Translations under genes and position numbers: made by a program
DNA from: Microbacterium sp. 5K110
Lineage (GTDB): Bacteria > Actinomycetota > Actinomycetes > Actinomycetales > Microbacteriaceae
DNA: 32,277 nucleotides
Direction: 5' to 3'
NCBI RefSeq assembly: GCF_005774735.1
Contig: NZ_VBUM01000037.1
Location: 1-32,277, forward strand
Notes under the pieces: generated by a model
What the model was told of the DNA's origin: nothing
What the model saw: the letters and a program-made list of their open reading frames with translations, nothing else
Database searches by the model: none
Shown here: positions 1 through 8,308 of the stretch, in pieces
Position numbering within the stretch: the stretch's first letter is position 1
Layout: each line of letters begins with the position of its first letter

Positions 1-23
1 GGCCCCAACCCGCCCCCGGCTGG

Positions 24-1067
24 CTAGCCGTGGCTCGCCGTCACCCGGGCCGCCTCGCGCACGGCCGTGAGGTTCTTGCGGCCGGCGCGCGATCCGGCGA
101 GCTTCGCGGCGATGTGCTGCGCGACGGTGACCGGCTCGTACAGTGCCGGCGCTTCGCGCGTCACGAAGTGGGGGAGCACGTCGACGACGGCATCCGCGTT
201 CCCGTCGTGGAAGAACGCCGCCGACCGGCGCCGCTCGATCGTCCCGTCGATCACGGGTGGCTTGACGCGGTGCAGCGTCGAGAGCCACTTGTCGTTGGTC
301 AGACGCGCGGCGACGTCGCCGATGTTCACCAGCAGCGCCCCGTCCGCGGGCATGACGTCGTTCCACGATCCGTCCAGCCCCAGTACCTGGAGCCCGGCCA
401 CCTGATCGGCCCACAGCACGGTGACCAGGCCGAAGTCGGTGTGCTCGCCCATGCCCGTCAGTTCGGCACCGAGCTCGATCGAGCCCGGTGGCAGGGCGTA
501 GTTGTTCATCCGCAAGACGTCGATGGAGTGGTCGGTGAGGGCGTCGAAGAAGTCCTCGGGCACGCGCAGGGCGGCGGCGAAGATCTGCGTCAGGGTGCGG
601 GCGACCCGCCGAGCCTCGACATAGTACTCCTCGACCGCGGAGCGGAAAGGAGGAACGGCATCCGGCCACGTGTTCTCGGCGTAGTCGGCGGCGGTCGCCG
701 CGGTCCCGGGATACTCCCGCCACGACGTCCCGACGTTGAACGCCTCGAAGAAGTCGTTCATGCGCGTCACCGGGTCGACGCCGAGGCTGTAGCTCAGCGA
801 TTCGCTCTTGGGCGGGGTGTATCCGCGGTTCTCACCCGCCGGACGCACGTACTGCTTCTTGACCTCCAGCGGCAGCGCGAAGAACTCATCGATCCCGGCT
901 TCGAGGTCGTCGACGACGACGTTCGGGATGCCATGACCCACGATCTGCATGAACCCGACGGTGCGGCAGGCGTGGTCGACGGCGGCGACGACGGCCGCAC
1001 GTGCGTGGTCGGGCCCGGGGCCGACCCAGGGGGAGATATCGATAGTGGGAACGTCGAACCGGTACAT
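24..1067 (-). CDS. Isopenicillin N synthase-like Fe(II)/2-oxoglutarate oxygenase
   Basis: 347 aa, a full-length member of the 2OG-Fe(II) dioxygenase family (DIOX_N plus 2OG-FeII_Oxy domains). The N-terminal domain (residues 5-120) contains the typical VGFMQIVGHGIP segment. The jelly-roll core carries the iron ligands H209 and D211 (GEHTDFG) and H266 (STLHRV), followed by an R-x-S co-substrate motif near residue 280 (RRRSAAFF). Such enzymes oxidise small molecules in the cytosol; the substrate cannot be told from sequence, and despite the family name a role in penicillin synthesis is not implied. The ATG at 1067 fits the family N-terminus. A possible -10 box TAGCGT lies at 1096-1101 on the minus strand. 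The gene is the last on its strand at the left edge, so its downstream partner, if any, is not visible. Confidence 0.88.
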   Translation of the reverse strand: MYRFDVPTIDISPWVGPGPDHARAAVVAAVDHACRTVGFMQIVGHGIPNVVVDDLEAGIDEFFALPLEVKKQYVRPAGENRGYTPPKSESLSYSLGVDPVTRMNDFFEAFNVGTSWREYPGTAATAADYAENTWPDAVPPFRSAVEEYYVEARRVARTLTQIFAAALRVPEDFFDALTDHSIDVLRMNNYALPPGSIELGAELTGMGEHTDFGLVTVLWADQVAGLQVLGLDGSWNDVMPADGALLVNIGDVAARLTNDKWLSTLHRVKPPVIDGTIERRRSAAFFHDGNADAVVDVLPHFVTREAPALYEPVTVAQHIAAKLAGSRAGRKNLTAVREAARVTASHG

Positions 1068-1157
1068 GTGGCATCCGTTCTTGCGAGATGACTCGACGCT
1101 AAGCGCGCGATGTCACGTGAGCGTTTCGCCGGTGTCACAGGTCGTGCGGCGGCAACG

Positions 1158-1186
1158 AAAAAGGCCCCGGACGAATCCGGGGCCTT
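1158..1186 (-). terminator. Intrinsic terminator of tRNA-Leu
   Basis: On the minus strand there is an 11-bp perfect stem (1176-1186 with 1161-1171) closed by a TTCG tetraloop, followed directly by a run of five T (complement of 1158-1162). It lies 8 nt beyond the tRNA 3' end, so it most likely ends the tRNA transcript. The plus-strand copy lacks a T tract. Confidence 0.85.
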
Positions 1187-1193
1187 CATTCTG

Positions 1194-1278
1194 TGCGCGA
1201 GGGGGGACTTGAACCCCCACGCCCTATACGGGCACTAGCACCTCAAGCTAGCGCGTCTACCTATTCCGCCACCCGCGC
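1194..1278 (-). tRNA. tRNA-Leu (anticodon GAG)
   Basis: The 85-nt cloverleaf is read on the minus strand. The 7-bp acceptor stem GCGCGGG/CTCGCGC (one G-T pair) has discriminator A. The 5-bp anticodon stem CTAGC/GCTAG holds the loop TTGAGGT, which gives anticodon GAG (reads CUC/CUU Leu). The long variable arm (TGCCC...GGGC) is typical of class II tRNA-Leu, and the T arm is GGGGG-TTCAAGT-CCCCC. The 3' CCA is not encoded (ACAG follows instead), so CCA must be added post-transcriptionally. Confidence 0.95.
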
Positions 1279-1312
1279 ATCTGGGTGTTCGCTGCTTTCG
1301 CAACGAAGAACG

Positions 1313-1318
1313 ACACTA
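1313..1318 (-). promoter_or_regulatory. -10 box for tRNA-Leu
   Basis: TAGTGT on the minus strand, 34 nt upstream of the mature tRNA 5' end, matches the actinobacterial TANNNT -10 pattern. A weak TTCGAG about 18 nt further upstream may serve as -35. Confidence 0.5.
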
Positions 1319-1403
1319 CCACGCCGGGCGCCCCGCCTCGAACCGAGGTCGCTCCCGGGCGCGTCCCGGTCGCGCGTGGGCGGGGGAGGGGGCCCGGCCC
1401 GGG

Positions 1404-1409
1404 TACCGT
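1404..1409 (+). promoter_or_regulatory. Leaderless -10 box of the M20 peptidase gene
   Basis: TACCGT ends 7 nt before ATG 1417, so transcription should start at or beside the start codon. This supports 1417 over the longer open frame that begins at 1285. Confidence 0.6.
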
Positions 1410-1416
1410 AGTGCGC

Positions 1417-2718
1417 ATGTCCGAGCACGATGCCGACCCGCCCGAGGTCGCCCGCGTGGCCGCCGACCTCATCCGTTTCGACACCACGAACTTCGGTGGG
1501 GGTCGGTCTCGCGGCGAGCGCGAGGCCGCGGAGTACGTCGGGGCGTACCTCGAAGGACTGGGGCTGGCGACCGAGTACTACGAGCCGGTCGAGCGCCGCA
1601 CGAACGTGTGCGCGCGCGTTCCCGGGCGCAACCCCGAGAAGCCCGCGCTCGTCTTGCATGGGCACCTCGACGTGGTGCCCGCCGTCGCCGAGGACTGGAG
1701 CGTCGACCCCTTCGCGGGCGAGATCCGCGACGGCATCCTGTGGGGCCGCGGTGCGGTCGACATGAAGGACATGGATGCCATGATCCTCACGGCCGTCGCC
1801 GATGTGCTGCGGGCGGGGGAGCAGCCTGAGCGCGACATCGTCGTGACGTTCTTCGCCGACGAGGAGAATGGCGGGGTCGAGGGCTCGGCGCTGGTCATCC
1901 GCGATCGCCCCGAGTGGTTCGCCGGGGCGACCGAGGCCATCAGCGAGGTCGGAGGCTACTCGATCACGGTCGACGACCGTCGCGCCTACCTGCTGCAGGT
2001 CGGTGAGAAGGCGCTTCTGTGGATCAAGCTCGTCGCCCGCGGTCGCGCTGGTCACGGGAGTGCGCTGCACCCCGACAACGCCGTCACCGCCGTGGCGGAA
2101 GCCGTCGCCGCGCTCGGCCGCACCGACTGGCCGATCACGCTCACCGACACGACGACGCAACTGCTCGCGGGCCTGGCCGAGATGACCGGCGCCGACGACC
2201 GTGACCCCGACGCCCTCGCGTTGCGCGCGGGGGCGGCATCCGGTTTCCTGCGATCGACGCTGCGCACCACGACCAACCCGACGGGGTTGACCGCCGGCTA
2301 CAAGCACAACGTCATCCCGGACCGTGCCGAGGCGCTCATCGACGTGCGGGTGCTTCCCGGAACGGAAGAGGCGGCACTCGCCGATATCCGGCGCATCGTC
2401 GGGCCCGACGTCGAGGTGGAGGTCGTCCACGGCGACATCGGTCTCGAGGTTCCGTTCTCGGGTGACCTCGTGGATGCCATGGTGTCCCAGCTGGGGCGGC
2501 ACGATCCGGGCGTCCCGGTGATCCCGTACCTCATGGGCGGCGGCACCGATAACAAGGCCCTCGCCGCCCTGGGCATCTCCGGTTACGGGTTCGCGCCGTT
2601 GCGACTCCCGTCCGATCTCGACTTCACCGGGATGTTTCACGGTGTCGATGAGCGCGTTCCCGTCGACGCGCTCGAGTTCGGTCGTCGAGTCCTCGCCGAC
2701 CTCATCCGGACGTACTGA
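1417..2718 (+). CDS. M20 family metallopeptidase / deacylase
   Basis: 433 aa. Di-zinc hydrolase of the M20/M25/M40 family (ArgE/DapE/carboxypeptidase G2 type), cleaving amide bonds of a small substrate in the cytosol. Visible motifs: HGHLD with metal ligand H83 and catalytic D85, the bridging aspartate D115 in GRGAVDMKD, the catalytic base E149 and ligand E150 in ADEENGG, and a late His in GMFHGVDE. The lid/dimerisation domain lies in the middle (about 200-330). The frame is open back to 1285, but that part is Arg/Pro/Gly-rich and runs towards the tRNA. ATG 1417 has a leaderless -10 box 7 nt upstream and begins the conserved part. uppP follows 8 nt after the stop, so the two are probably cotranscribed. 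Comparison with Rv2141c-type genes near uppP in mycobacteria is from memory. The true substrate is unknown. Confidence 0.9.
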   Translation: MSEHDADPPEVARVAADLIRFDTTNFGGGRSRGEREAAEYVGAYLEGLGLATEYYEPVERRTNVCARVPGRNPEKPALVLHGHLDVVPAVAEDWSVDPFAGEIRDGILWGRGAVDMKDMDAMILTAVADVLRAGEQPERDIVVTFFADEENGGVEGSALVIRDRPEWFAGATEAISEVGGYSITVDDRRAYLLQVGEKALLWIKLVARGRAGHGSALHPDNAVTAVAEAVAALGRTDWPITLTDTTTQLLAGLAEMTGADDRDPDALALRAGAASGFLRSTLRTTTNPTGLTAGYKHNVIPDRAEALIDVRVLPGTEEAALADIRRIVGPDVEVEVVHGDIGLEVPFSGDLVDAMVSQLGRHDPGVPVIPYLMGGGTDNKALAALGISGYGFAPLRLPSDLDFTGMFHGVDERVPVDALEFGRRVLADLIRTY

Positions 2719-2726
2719 AGGACTCC

Positions 2727-3575
2727 ATGCACATCTTCGAGGTCATCATCCTCGGGCTCGTCCAGGGCCTGACCGAGTTCCTCCCCATCTCCTCCAGCGC
2801 TCACTTGCGCATCGTGGGCGAATTCCTGCCGTCACAGACCGACCCGGGTGCGACGTTCACCGCGATCACCCAGATCGGCACGGAACTGGCGGTGCTGATC
2901 TACTTCCGCAAGAAGATCGGCCGCGTCATCTCCCGCTGGTTCCGCTCGCTGACCGGCAAGGTTCCGCGCAACGACCCCGACGCCCGCATGGGGTGGCTGA
3001 TCATCATCGGCACCATTCCCATCGCCGTGCTCGGGTTCCTGCTTCAGAGCCTGATCCGCGACAACTTCCGGAGCCTGTGGATCACCGCGGTCGTGCTGAT
3101 CGTGTTCGGCATCCTGCTCGGCCTGGCGGACCACTACGGCAAGCGGCGCCGCGACCTCGACGACCTCACGTACCCGCACGGCCTCGCCTACGGGTTCGCT
3201 CAGGCGCTGGCCCTCGTGCCGGGCGTCTCACGCTCCGGCGCAACGACCACCCTCGGTCGCGCCCTCGGGTACAACCGCACGGCGGTGGCCGAGTACGCCT
3301 TCCTCCTCGCCGTGCCTGCGGTGTTCGCGAGCGGGTTCTACGAGCTGTACAAGAGCTTCGACGAGGGCACGGGCCCGTACACGCTCGGCGAGACGGGCAT
3401 CGCGACCGTCATCGCCTTCGTCGCCGGGTACCTCGTGATCGCGTTCCTCATGCAGTACCTCAAGAAGGGCAGCTTCCTGCCGTTCGTGATCTACCGCGTG
3501 GTGCTGGGCATCGTGGTCATCGTCCTGCTGCTCACCGGTGTCGTCCCGGCGGAGTCCGCGATCATCGCCGGCTGA
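2727..3575 (+). CDS. uppP: Undecaprenyl-diphosphatase UppP (BacA)
   Basis: 282 aa integral membrane phosphatase. It dephosphorylates undecaprenyl diphosphate to recycle the lipid carrier for peptidoglycan and other wall polymers, and confers basal bacitracin tolerance. Both family signatures are present: the Glu-rich motif near the N-terminus ([13 protein letters not shown]18) and PGVSRSGAT at residues 165-173, with hydrophobic helices spread along the whole length as expected for the UppP fold. A GAAGGA ribosome site lies 5 nt before ATG 2727. The gene follows the M20 peptidase by 8 nt and is probably translated from the same message. It ends against a convergent PAC2 gene with a shared hairpin between them. 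Confidence 0.96.
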   Translation: MHIFEVIILGLVQGLTEFLPISSSAHLRIVGEFLPSQTDPGATFTAITQIGTELAVLIYFRKKIGRVISRWFRSLTGKVPRNDPDARMGWLIIIGTIPIAVLGFLLQSLIRDNFRSLWITAVVLIVFGILLGLADHYGKRRRDLDDLTYPHGLAYGFAQALALVPGVSRSGATTTLGRALGYNRTAVAEYAFLLAVPAVFASGFYELYKSFDEGTGPYTLGETGIATVIAFVAGYLVIAFLMQYLKKGSFLPFVIYRVVLGIVVIVLLLTGVVPAESAIIAG

Positions 3576-3590
3576 GCCCGCACGAATCAC

Positions 3591-3622
3591 GACGGCGCCG
3601 CCCCCTCGGGGACGGCGCCGTC
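3591..3622. terminator. Hairpin between convergent uppP and PAC2 genes
   Basis: A perfect 10-bp stem (3591-3600 with 3613-3622) around a C-rich/G-rich inner segment that can pair further, lying midway in the 58-nt gap between two convergent stops. There is no clear T tract on either strand, so bidirectional termination is inferred from position. Confidence 0.6.
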
Positions 3623-3633
3623 GGGCGTTCCGT

Positions 3634-4500
3634 TCAGCGGCGGGGCGGGTCGTCCCGTCCGGGCTTGGTGGGCCCGTCGCCGCCGCGGCGCAGGTACCGC
3701 TCGAATTCCTGGGCGATCGCGTCGCCGGACGCCTCGGGCGAGTCCCACGTGTCGCGCGTCTGCTCGAGCTGGTGGATGTAGTCGCGCATCTCCTCGTCGT
3801 CGGCGGCGGCCGCGTCGATTGACGCCTCCCAGGCGAGAGCCTCCGCGGCGAGCTCGCCGCGCGGAACCTCGATCCCGGTGATCGTCTGGAGCCGGTCGAG
3901 CAGAGCGAGCGTGGCCTTGGGCGAGGGAGTGTGCCCCGCGACGTAGTGCGGCACGCTCGCCCAGAGGCTGGCGGTCGGGATGCCGGCACGTTCGGATGCG
4001 TCGCCGAGGGCGCTGAGGATCCCGACCGGGCCTTCGTACAGGCTGCGCTCGAGCGAAAGCGACTGACGTATCGCTTCGTTCTCGCTTCCGGCGAACACCG
4101 AGATCGGCCGGGTGTGCGGCACGTCGGACATCATCGAGCCGAGCGATACGAAACCGGTCACGTCCTCGCGCAGCGCGACGTCGATGAACTCGGCGGCGAA
4201 GGCCTGCCAGGCGCGCGCCGGTTCGACCCCGACCAGCAGCCAGATCTCGGGGTCGTCGGTGCGCTGCGCCGGCCGCAGCAGCGTCGCCTCGGGCCAGGTG
4301 AGCGTGCGCCGACCCTCGGCATCCATCCCGATCTGCGGGCGCGTGTACTGGTAGTCGAAGTACAGCTCGGGGTCGACCGAGTGCACCACCTCGTACTCGA
4401 CCCCCGAGCGCAGCATCGACGTGGCGGCCGAGGCCGCCTCTCCGGCGTCGTTCCAGCCGTCGAAAGCGGCGACGATGATCCGGCGACCCAGTGCGTCCAC
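3634..4500 (-). CDS. PAC2 family protein
   Basis: 288 aa. It belongs to the PAC2 family (archaeal/eukaryotic proteasome assembly chaperone 2-like fold), which in Actinobacteria is represented by Rv2125-type proteins of similar length. The start region (GRRIIVAAFDGWNDAGEAASAA) and the segment around DDPEIWLLVGVEPARAW are typical. The C-terminal third is acidic and alpha-helical (EMRDYIHQLEQ). The actinobacterial proteins have no established biochemical role, so a link to proteasome assembly is only by fold. GTG 4500 is chosen because AGGAGG lies 4 nt upstream and the homologous part begins there; the frame stays open far upstream without support. A -10 box TATCCT (4534-4539, minus strand) and a GCCCC-GCA-GGGGC hairpin sit in the leader. 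It is divergent from the HAD gene. Confidence 0.85.
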   Translation of the reverse strand: MDALGRRIIVAAFDGWNDAGEAASAATSMLRSGVEYEVVHSVDPELYFDYQYTRPQIGMDAEGRRTLTWPEATLLRPAQRTDDPEIWLLVGVEPARAWQAFAAEFIDVALREDVTGFVSLGSMMSDVPHTRPISVFAGSENEAIRQSLSLERSLYEGPVGILSALGDASERAGIPTASLWASVPHYVAGHTPSPKATLALLDRLQTITGIEVPRGELAAEALAWEASIDAAAADDEEMRDYIHQLEQTRDTWDSPEASGDAIAQEFERYLRRGGDGPTKPGRDDPPRR

Positions 4501-4584
4501 GCAACCTCCTCTGCCCCTGCGGGGCTGGCTTCCAGGATAGGCGCATGCACCCCGGTGAGCGCTCGGGGGCGGTGCCGCCCTCGA

Positions 4585-4590
4585 TACGAT
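4585..4590 (+). promoter_or_regulatory. Leaderless -10 box of the HAD-trmI operon
   Basis: TACGAT with a 6-nt spacer to ATG 4597. It faces the PAC2 promoter in a 96-nt divergent intergenic region. Confidence 0.65.
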
Positions 4591-4596
4591 GGAACG

Positions 4597-5301
4597 ATGA
4601 CTTCTCCCGCCCCCGCTCTGGTCCTCTGGGACATGGACGGCACCCTCGTCGACACCGAACCCTTCTGGATGGCCGCCGAGACCCCGCTCGTGGAGCGCTT
4701 CGGCGGCACGTGGTCGCATGAACAGGCGCTGGGCATGGTGGGCCTCGCCCTCGAGGACTCGGCGCGGCTCCTGCAGAACGCCGGTGTGCCGTGGGGTGTC
4801 GACGAGATCATCGCGTACCTGACCGACGAGGTGCTCCGTCAGCTCGCCGAGACCGGTGTGCCGTTCCGACCGGGGGCGCGGGAACTCCTCGCCGATCTCC
4901 GCCGCTCCGGTGCCAAGACCGCCCTCGTGACGATGTCGATGCGCCGCATGGCCCTGGCGATCGCCGACCTCATCGACTTCCCGGCGTTCGACATCGTCGT
5001 CGCCGGCGACGACGTCGCGCGCCCGAAGCCCCACCCCGACCCGTACCTCCAGGCGAGCGCCGCGCTGGGGATCGACATCGCCCGTGCCGTGGCCATCGAG
5101 GACTCCCCGAACGGTCTGCGCTCGGCGCTCGCCAGCGGTGCCGTCACGCTCGGGGTGCCGCTCATGGTGCCGCTCGACGGACTCGGGGCGCACGCCCTGT
5201 GGCCGACGCTGGACGGACGCACCGCGGCCGACCTCGCCGCCCTTCACACCGCCCACGCCCCGGCCCTGACCACGGCCACGAACCCGCAGGAGACCCGATG
5301 A
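4597..5301 (+). CDS. HAD-superfamily hydrolase, subfamily IA
   Basis: 234 aa phosphatase/phosphoglucomutase-like enzyme. Motif I is WDMDGT with nucleophile D12 and acid/base D14. The cap domain spans roughly residues 20-85. Motif II Thr is T112 (LVTMSMRR), motif III Lys K144 (ARPKPHPDPYL), and motif IV is IEDSPNG (E168, D169). This pattern is typical of beta-phosphoglucomutase/GPH-like phosphatases acting on small phosphosugars or related metabolites; the substrate is unknown. The start is set by the leaderless -10 box and the conserved N-terminus. The stop overlaps the trmI start (ATGA), so the two are translationally coupled. Confidence 0.9.
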   Translation: MTSPAPALVLWDMDGTLVDTEPFWMAAETPLVERFGGTWSHEQALGMVGLALEDSARLLQNAGVPWGVDEIIAYLTDEVLRQLAETGVPFRPGARELLADLRRSGAKTALVTMSMRRMALAIADLIDFPAFDIVVAGDDVARPKPHPDPYLQASAALGIDIARAVAIEDSPNGLRSALASGAVTLGVPLMVPLDGLGAHALWPTLDGRTAADLAALHTAHAPALTTATNPQETR

Positions 5302-6323
5302 GCGAGACCCCGCACCTGAGCGGACCCTTCCGGGTCGGCGACCGCGTGCAGCTGACCGGTCCGAAGGGGCGGATGCACACCATCACGCTCCGCGAGAACG
5401 GCGAGCTCCACACCCACAACGGGGTCCTCCAGCACGAACTGCTCGTCGGGCAGCCCGATGGCAGCGTCGTGACCAACAGCTCCGGCCACGACTACCTCGC
5501 CCTGCGTCCGTTGCTGCGCGACTTCGTGATGTCGATGCCGCGCGGTGCCGCGATCGTCTATCCGAAGGATGCCGCGCAGATCCTCGCCCAGGCCGACATC
5601 TTCCCCGGCGCGACGGTCGTCGAGGCCGGCGTGGGCTCGGGTGCCCTGTCGATGTGGCTCCTGCGGGCGATCGGTCCGTCCGGCCGGCTCGTGTCGTTCG
5701 AGCGCCGTGAGGAGTTCGCCGACGTCGCCCGCGCCAACGTCGAGACGTTCCACGGCGAGCTCCCGTCCACGTGGGAGGTCGTCGTCGGCGACCTCGTCGA
5801 GAACCTCCCGGATGCCGTCGCCCCGGCATCCGTCGACCGCATCGTGCTCGACATGCTCGCGCCGTGGGAGTGCATCGACGCCGCCGCGGACGCGCTGACG
5901 CCCGGCGGCGTCGTGCTCTGCTACGTGGCGACGGCGACGCAGCTCAGCCGCGTCGCGGAGTACATCCGCGGGACGGGCCTGTTCACCGACCCTGATGCCT
6001 CCGAGACCATGGTGCGCGGATGGCACGTCGAGGGTCTCGCCGTCCGCCCCGACCACCGCATGGTCGCTCACACCGGGTTCCTCATCACGGCCCGGCGCCT
6101 CGCGCCCGGTGCGGTGCCGCCCGAGGTCAAGCGCCGCGCGTCGAAGTCGAGCTACGGCGACGAGGACGTGGAGCTGTGGACCCCCGGTGCCGTCGGCGAC
6201 CGTGAGATCACCGACAAGAACCTCCGCAAGCGCGTGCGCGAGGCGCAGAAGGCCGCGGATGGAGTCCGGCAGCGCGGCGGGGAGCACCCGGGGGCGACGG
6301 AGACCCCCGACGCGACCGCCTAA
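5298..6323 (+). CDS. trmI: tRNA (adenine-58-N1)-methyltransferase TrmI
   Basis: 341 aa, class I SAM-dependent methyltransferase forming m1A58 in the T-loop of tRNA, usually as a tetramer. The N-terminal beta domain (1-75: FRVGDRVQLTGPKG...) precedes the Rossmann domain. The SAM motif is EAGVGSGALS (109-118), and the adenine-site Asp is in IVLDMLAPW (D185). The length agrees with the actinobacterial Rv2118c type plus a charged C-terminal tail (EVKRRASKSSYGDEDVELW, then a Lys/Arg-rich end). AGGAGA lies 5 nt before ATG 5298, and the ATGA overlap couples it to the HAD gene. In many Actinobacteria this gene heads the Mpa-Dop-Pup-PafA locus. Here an FKBP lipoprotein follows after only 9 nt. Confidence 0.95.
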   Translation: MSETPHLSGPFRVGDRVQLTGPKGRMHTITLRENGELHTHNGVLQHELLVGQPDGSVVTNSSGHDYLALRPLLRDFVMSMPRGAAIVYPKDAAQILAQADIFPGATVVEAGVGSGALSMWLLRAIGPSGRLVSFERREEFADVARANVETFHGELPSTWEVVVGDLVENLPDAVAPASVDRIVLDMLAPWECIDAAADALTPGGVVLCYVATATQLSRVAEYIRGTGLFTDPDASETMVRGWHVEGLAVRPDHRMVAHTGFLITARRLAPGAVPPEVKRRASKSSYGDEDVELWTPGAVGDREITDKNLRKRVREAQKAADGVRQRGGEHPGATETPDATA

Positions 6324-6326
6324 ACT
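6321..6326 (+). promoter_or_regulatory. Leaderless -10 box of the FKBP gene, overlapping the trmI stop
   Basis: TAAACT starts with the trmI stop codon TAA (6321-6323) and ends 6 nt before GTG 6333. The same bases therefore serve as stop codon and promoter element. Confidence 0.65.
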
Positions 6327-6332
6327 GATCCG

Positions 6333-7289
6333 GTGCGCAGACTTCCCGCCCTCGTCGCCGTGACCGCTCTGGCCGGAATCGGCCTCGTCGGATGCTCGGC
6401 ATCCGCCGGTACCGACGGCTCCGCCTGTGCGGCGCCCACCGCCGACCCGCGCGCGGCCGCGGCCGTGACCGTCTCGGGCGAGGTTGGGACGCCGCCCGAG
6501 GTGCAGGTGCGGTCGCCGTTCCTGCCGGACGCTCGTTCGGTGCAGACCGTGGTCACGGGCGACGGTGAGCGCATCACGCAGCCCGACCAGCTCGTGCTCC
6601 TCGACCTCACCGTGTACAACGGCGTGACGGGTGAGCGCATCGTGGGGTCGCGCTACGACGGCAACCTCAGCAACGCGCAGCCGCTGTCCGGCTGGGATGC
6701 CACCTTCCCCGACTTCTCGTCCGCGATCCTGTGCTCCACGCAGGGCTCCCGCGTCGTGGTCTCCCTGCCCTACGACGCCGTCGGCGCGCAGGCGGCCCAG
6801 GGCCTGCAGATCCCCGAGGGCGGCTCGGCCGTCGTCGTCGCCGACGTCGAGCGCGTGTACCTCCCCGCGGCCGATGGCGCCGACCAGTTCACGGCGGGCT
6901 TCGGTCTTCCGACGGTGGTCCGCGCGCCCAATGGGCAGCCGGGCCTCACGATCCCCGACGGCGACGCGCCGTCGGACGTGTCGGTGCAGACGCTGAAGAA
7001 GGGCGACGGACCCGAGTTGACCGCCGATTCGACCGCCCGCGTCCACGTCCTGGGCGTGGCGTGGAACGACCGGAAGCAGTTCGCGTCGACCTGGGGCAAG
7101 ACCCCGATCACTGCCGCACCCTCGCAGCTGCCCGAAGAGCTCGCCGCGGCCCTCGAGGGCCAGACGGTGGGCTCGCAAGTGCTCGTCGTGGTCCCGGCCG
7201 ACCAGACGGCTGCCGATCAGCAGGCGTTCCGCGCCCCGGCGGACACCGCTCTGGTCTACGTCTTCGACATCATCGGCGTCGACGGTTGA
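6333..7289 (+). CDS. FKBP-type peptidyl-prolyl isomerase-like lipoprotein
   Basis: 318 aa with a lipoprotein signal peptide: two Arg, a hydrophobic stretch, then lipobox LVGC with the lipidated cysteine at C21, giving a protein anchored outside the membrane. Two FKBP-like segments follow, about residues 80-175 (LLDLTVYNGVTGE...LSGWDATFPDFSSAI...VVVSLPYDAVG) and 220-318 (ADSTARVHVLGVAWNDRKQFASTWG...AAALEGQTVGSQVLVVVPAD...YVFDIIGVDG). Each lacks part of the usual active-site set: the second has no GW motif and the first no FDSS. A chaperone role may outweigh isomerase activity. The GTG start is fixed by the -10 box and signal peptide. Its position ahead of pafB matches other actinobacterial loci, as I recall. 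Confidence 0.87.
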   Translation: MRRLPALVAVTALAGIGLVGCSASAGTDGSACAAPTADPRAAAAVTVSGEVGTPPEVQVRSPFLPDARSVQTVVTGDGERITQPDQLVLLDLTVYNGVTGERIVGSRYDGNLSNAQPLSGWDATFPDFSSAILCSTQGSRVVVSLPYDAVGAQAAQGLQIPEGGSAVVVADVERVYLPAADGADQFTAGFGLPTVVRAPNGQPGLTIPDGDAPSDVSVQTLKKGDGPELTADSTARVHVLGVAWNDRKQFASTWGKTPITAAPSQLPEELAAALEGQTVGSQVLVVVPADQTAADQQAFRAPADTALVYVFDIIGVDG

Positions 7290-7303
7290 GTCCGGCCCGC
7301 GCC

Positions 7304-7309
7304 TAGGAT
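7304..7309 (+). promoter_or_regulatory. Leaderless -10 box of pafBC
   Basis: TAGGAT with a 6-nt spacer to GTG 7316. No PafBC-type TGTC-containing -35 element was seen upstream. Confidence 0.65.
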
Positions 7310-7315
7310 GGGCGG

Positions 7316-8308
7316 GTGTCCGCCACCTCGTCCCGACCCGCTCCTGAGGAGCGTCTGGTCAACCTCGTCGTCGCGCTCATGGCGACTGAGCAGGGCCTGA
7401 CGAAGGACACGATCCTGTCGTCGGTGGCCGGCTATCGCGAGCAATACGAAGCGGGTGCGTCGAAGGATGCGCTCGAGAAGATGTTCGAGCGCGACAAAGA
7501 GAACCTGCGCGGTCTCGGCGTGCCCATCGAGACGATCGGCGATCGCGCCGACCCCGAAGACCTGCGCGAGGCGCGGTACCGGGTGCCGACCGCGGAATAC
7601 TCCCTCCCCGAGGACATCTCGTTCAGCCCCGCCGAGGTCGCGCTGTTGAACATCGCCGGCAGCGTGTGGGGGAGCGAGTCGCTCTCGGCGGACGCCCGGA
7701 GCGGTCTGCGCAAGATCCGCGCGCTGGGCATCGCGGTCGACGAGCCGATCATCGGCTACGCGCCCCGCATCCGCGCACGGGATGCCGCCTTCCCCGCGCT
7801 GCAGCGCGCGATCGAGCAGTGCCGCGTGGTCACGTTCCGCTATCTGCGCCCGGGCGACGCGCGGTCGCGCGAGCGTCGGATCCGCCCGCTGGCGCTGCTG
7901 GAGTACGAGGCGCGATGGCACGTGTTCGGTTTCGACCTGACGATGGATGCCGAGCGCACGTTCCTCCTCTCGCGGATCGTCGGTGACGTCACGGTGACGC
8001 GCGAGCGTTTCGACGAGGCGCTGCGCGAGGGGGCGGGGGAGCGCGCCCTCGCCGGTCTCGAGTCCGTTGCGCGCCGTCAGCGTGCGCTGCTCGAGGTGCA
8101 CCCCGGGACCGAGGCGGCGCTGCGGCTGTCACGCCGCGCCGACCCCGCGCCGCAGGGCATCGTCGTGCCCTACGTCGATCTGCACGTCTTCGCCGATGAA
8201 CTCGCCTCGTACGGACCCGAGGTGCGCGTGGTTGCTCCCGACGACCTGCGCGACGAGGTCATCCGGCGCCTCCGTGCCACCCTCGCGCTGCACGGGGGTG
8301 CCGCGTGA
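7316..8308 (+). CDS. pafB: WYL-domain transcriptional activator PafB
   Basis: 330 aa: an N-terminal winged HTH (about 10-75, APEERLVNLVVALMATEQGLTKD), a central segment, then a WYL domain with W201-H202-V203 in the WYL position (RWHVFGFD) and a C-terminal WCX-like domain. In mycobacteria PafB and PafC form the activator of the LexA/RecA-independent DNA-damage response, with sigma factor-like promoter recognition. Here pafB and pafC overlap as GTGA, so they should be made in equal amount. The GTG 7316 start is set by the leaderless -10 box. The usual upstream neighbour pafA (Pup ligase) is absent. Confidence 0.9.
   Translation: MSATSSRPAPEERLVNLVVALMATEQGLTKDTILSSVAGYREQYEAGASKDALEKMFERDKENLRGLGVPIETIGDRADPEDLREARYRVPTAEYSLPEDISFSPAEVALLNIAGSVWGSESLSADARSGLRKIRALGIAVDEPIIGYAPRIRARDAAFPALQRAIEQCRVVTFRYLRPGDARSRERRIRPLALLEYEARWHVFGFDLTMDAERTFLLSRIVGDVTVTRERFDEALREGAGERALAGLESVARRQRALLEVHPGTEAALRLSRRADPAPQGIVVPYVDLHVFADELASYGPEVRVVAPDDLRDEVIRRLRATLALHGGAA

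Noticed and set aside
30..1091. A 353-codon plus-strand frame opposite the 2OG oxygenase
   Set aside because: It is antisense to a gene with intact iron ligands and has low-complexity composition.
1285..1416. A 44-codon N-terminal extension of the M20 peptidase
   Set aside because: It is Arg/Pro/Gly-rich, covers the tRNA-Leu promoter, and ATG 1417 has a leaderless -10 box.
5244..7178. A 644-codon open frame on the minus strand opposite the HAD, trmI and FKBP genes
   Set aside because: It spans three convincing plus-strand genes, has no recognisable domain and no promoter; a GC-driven shadow.
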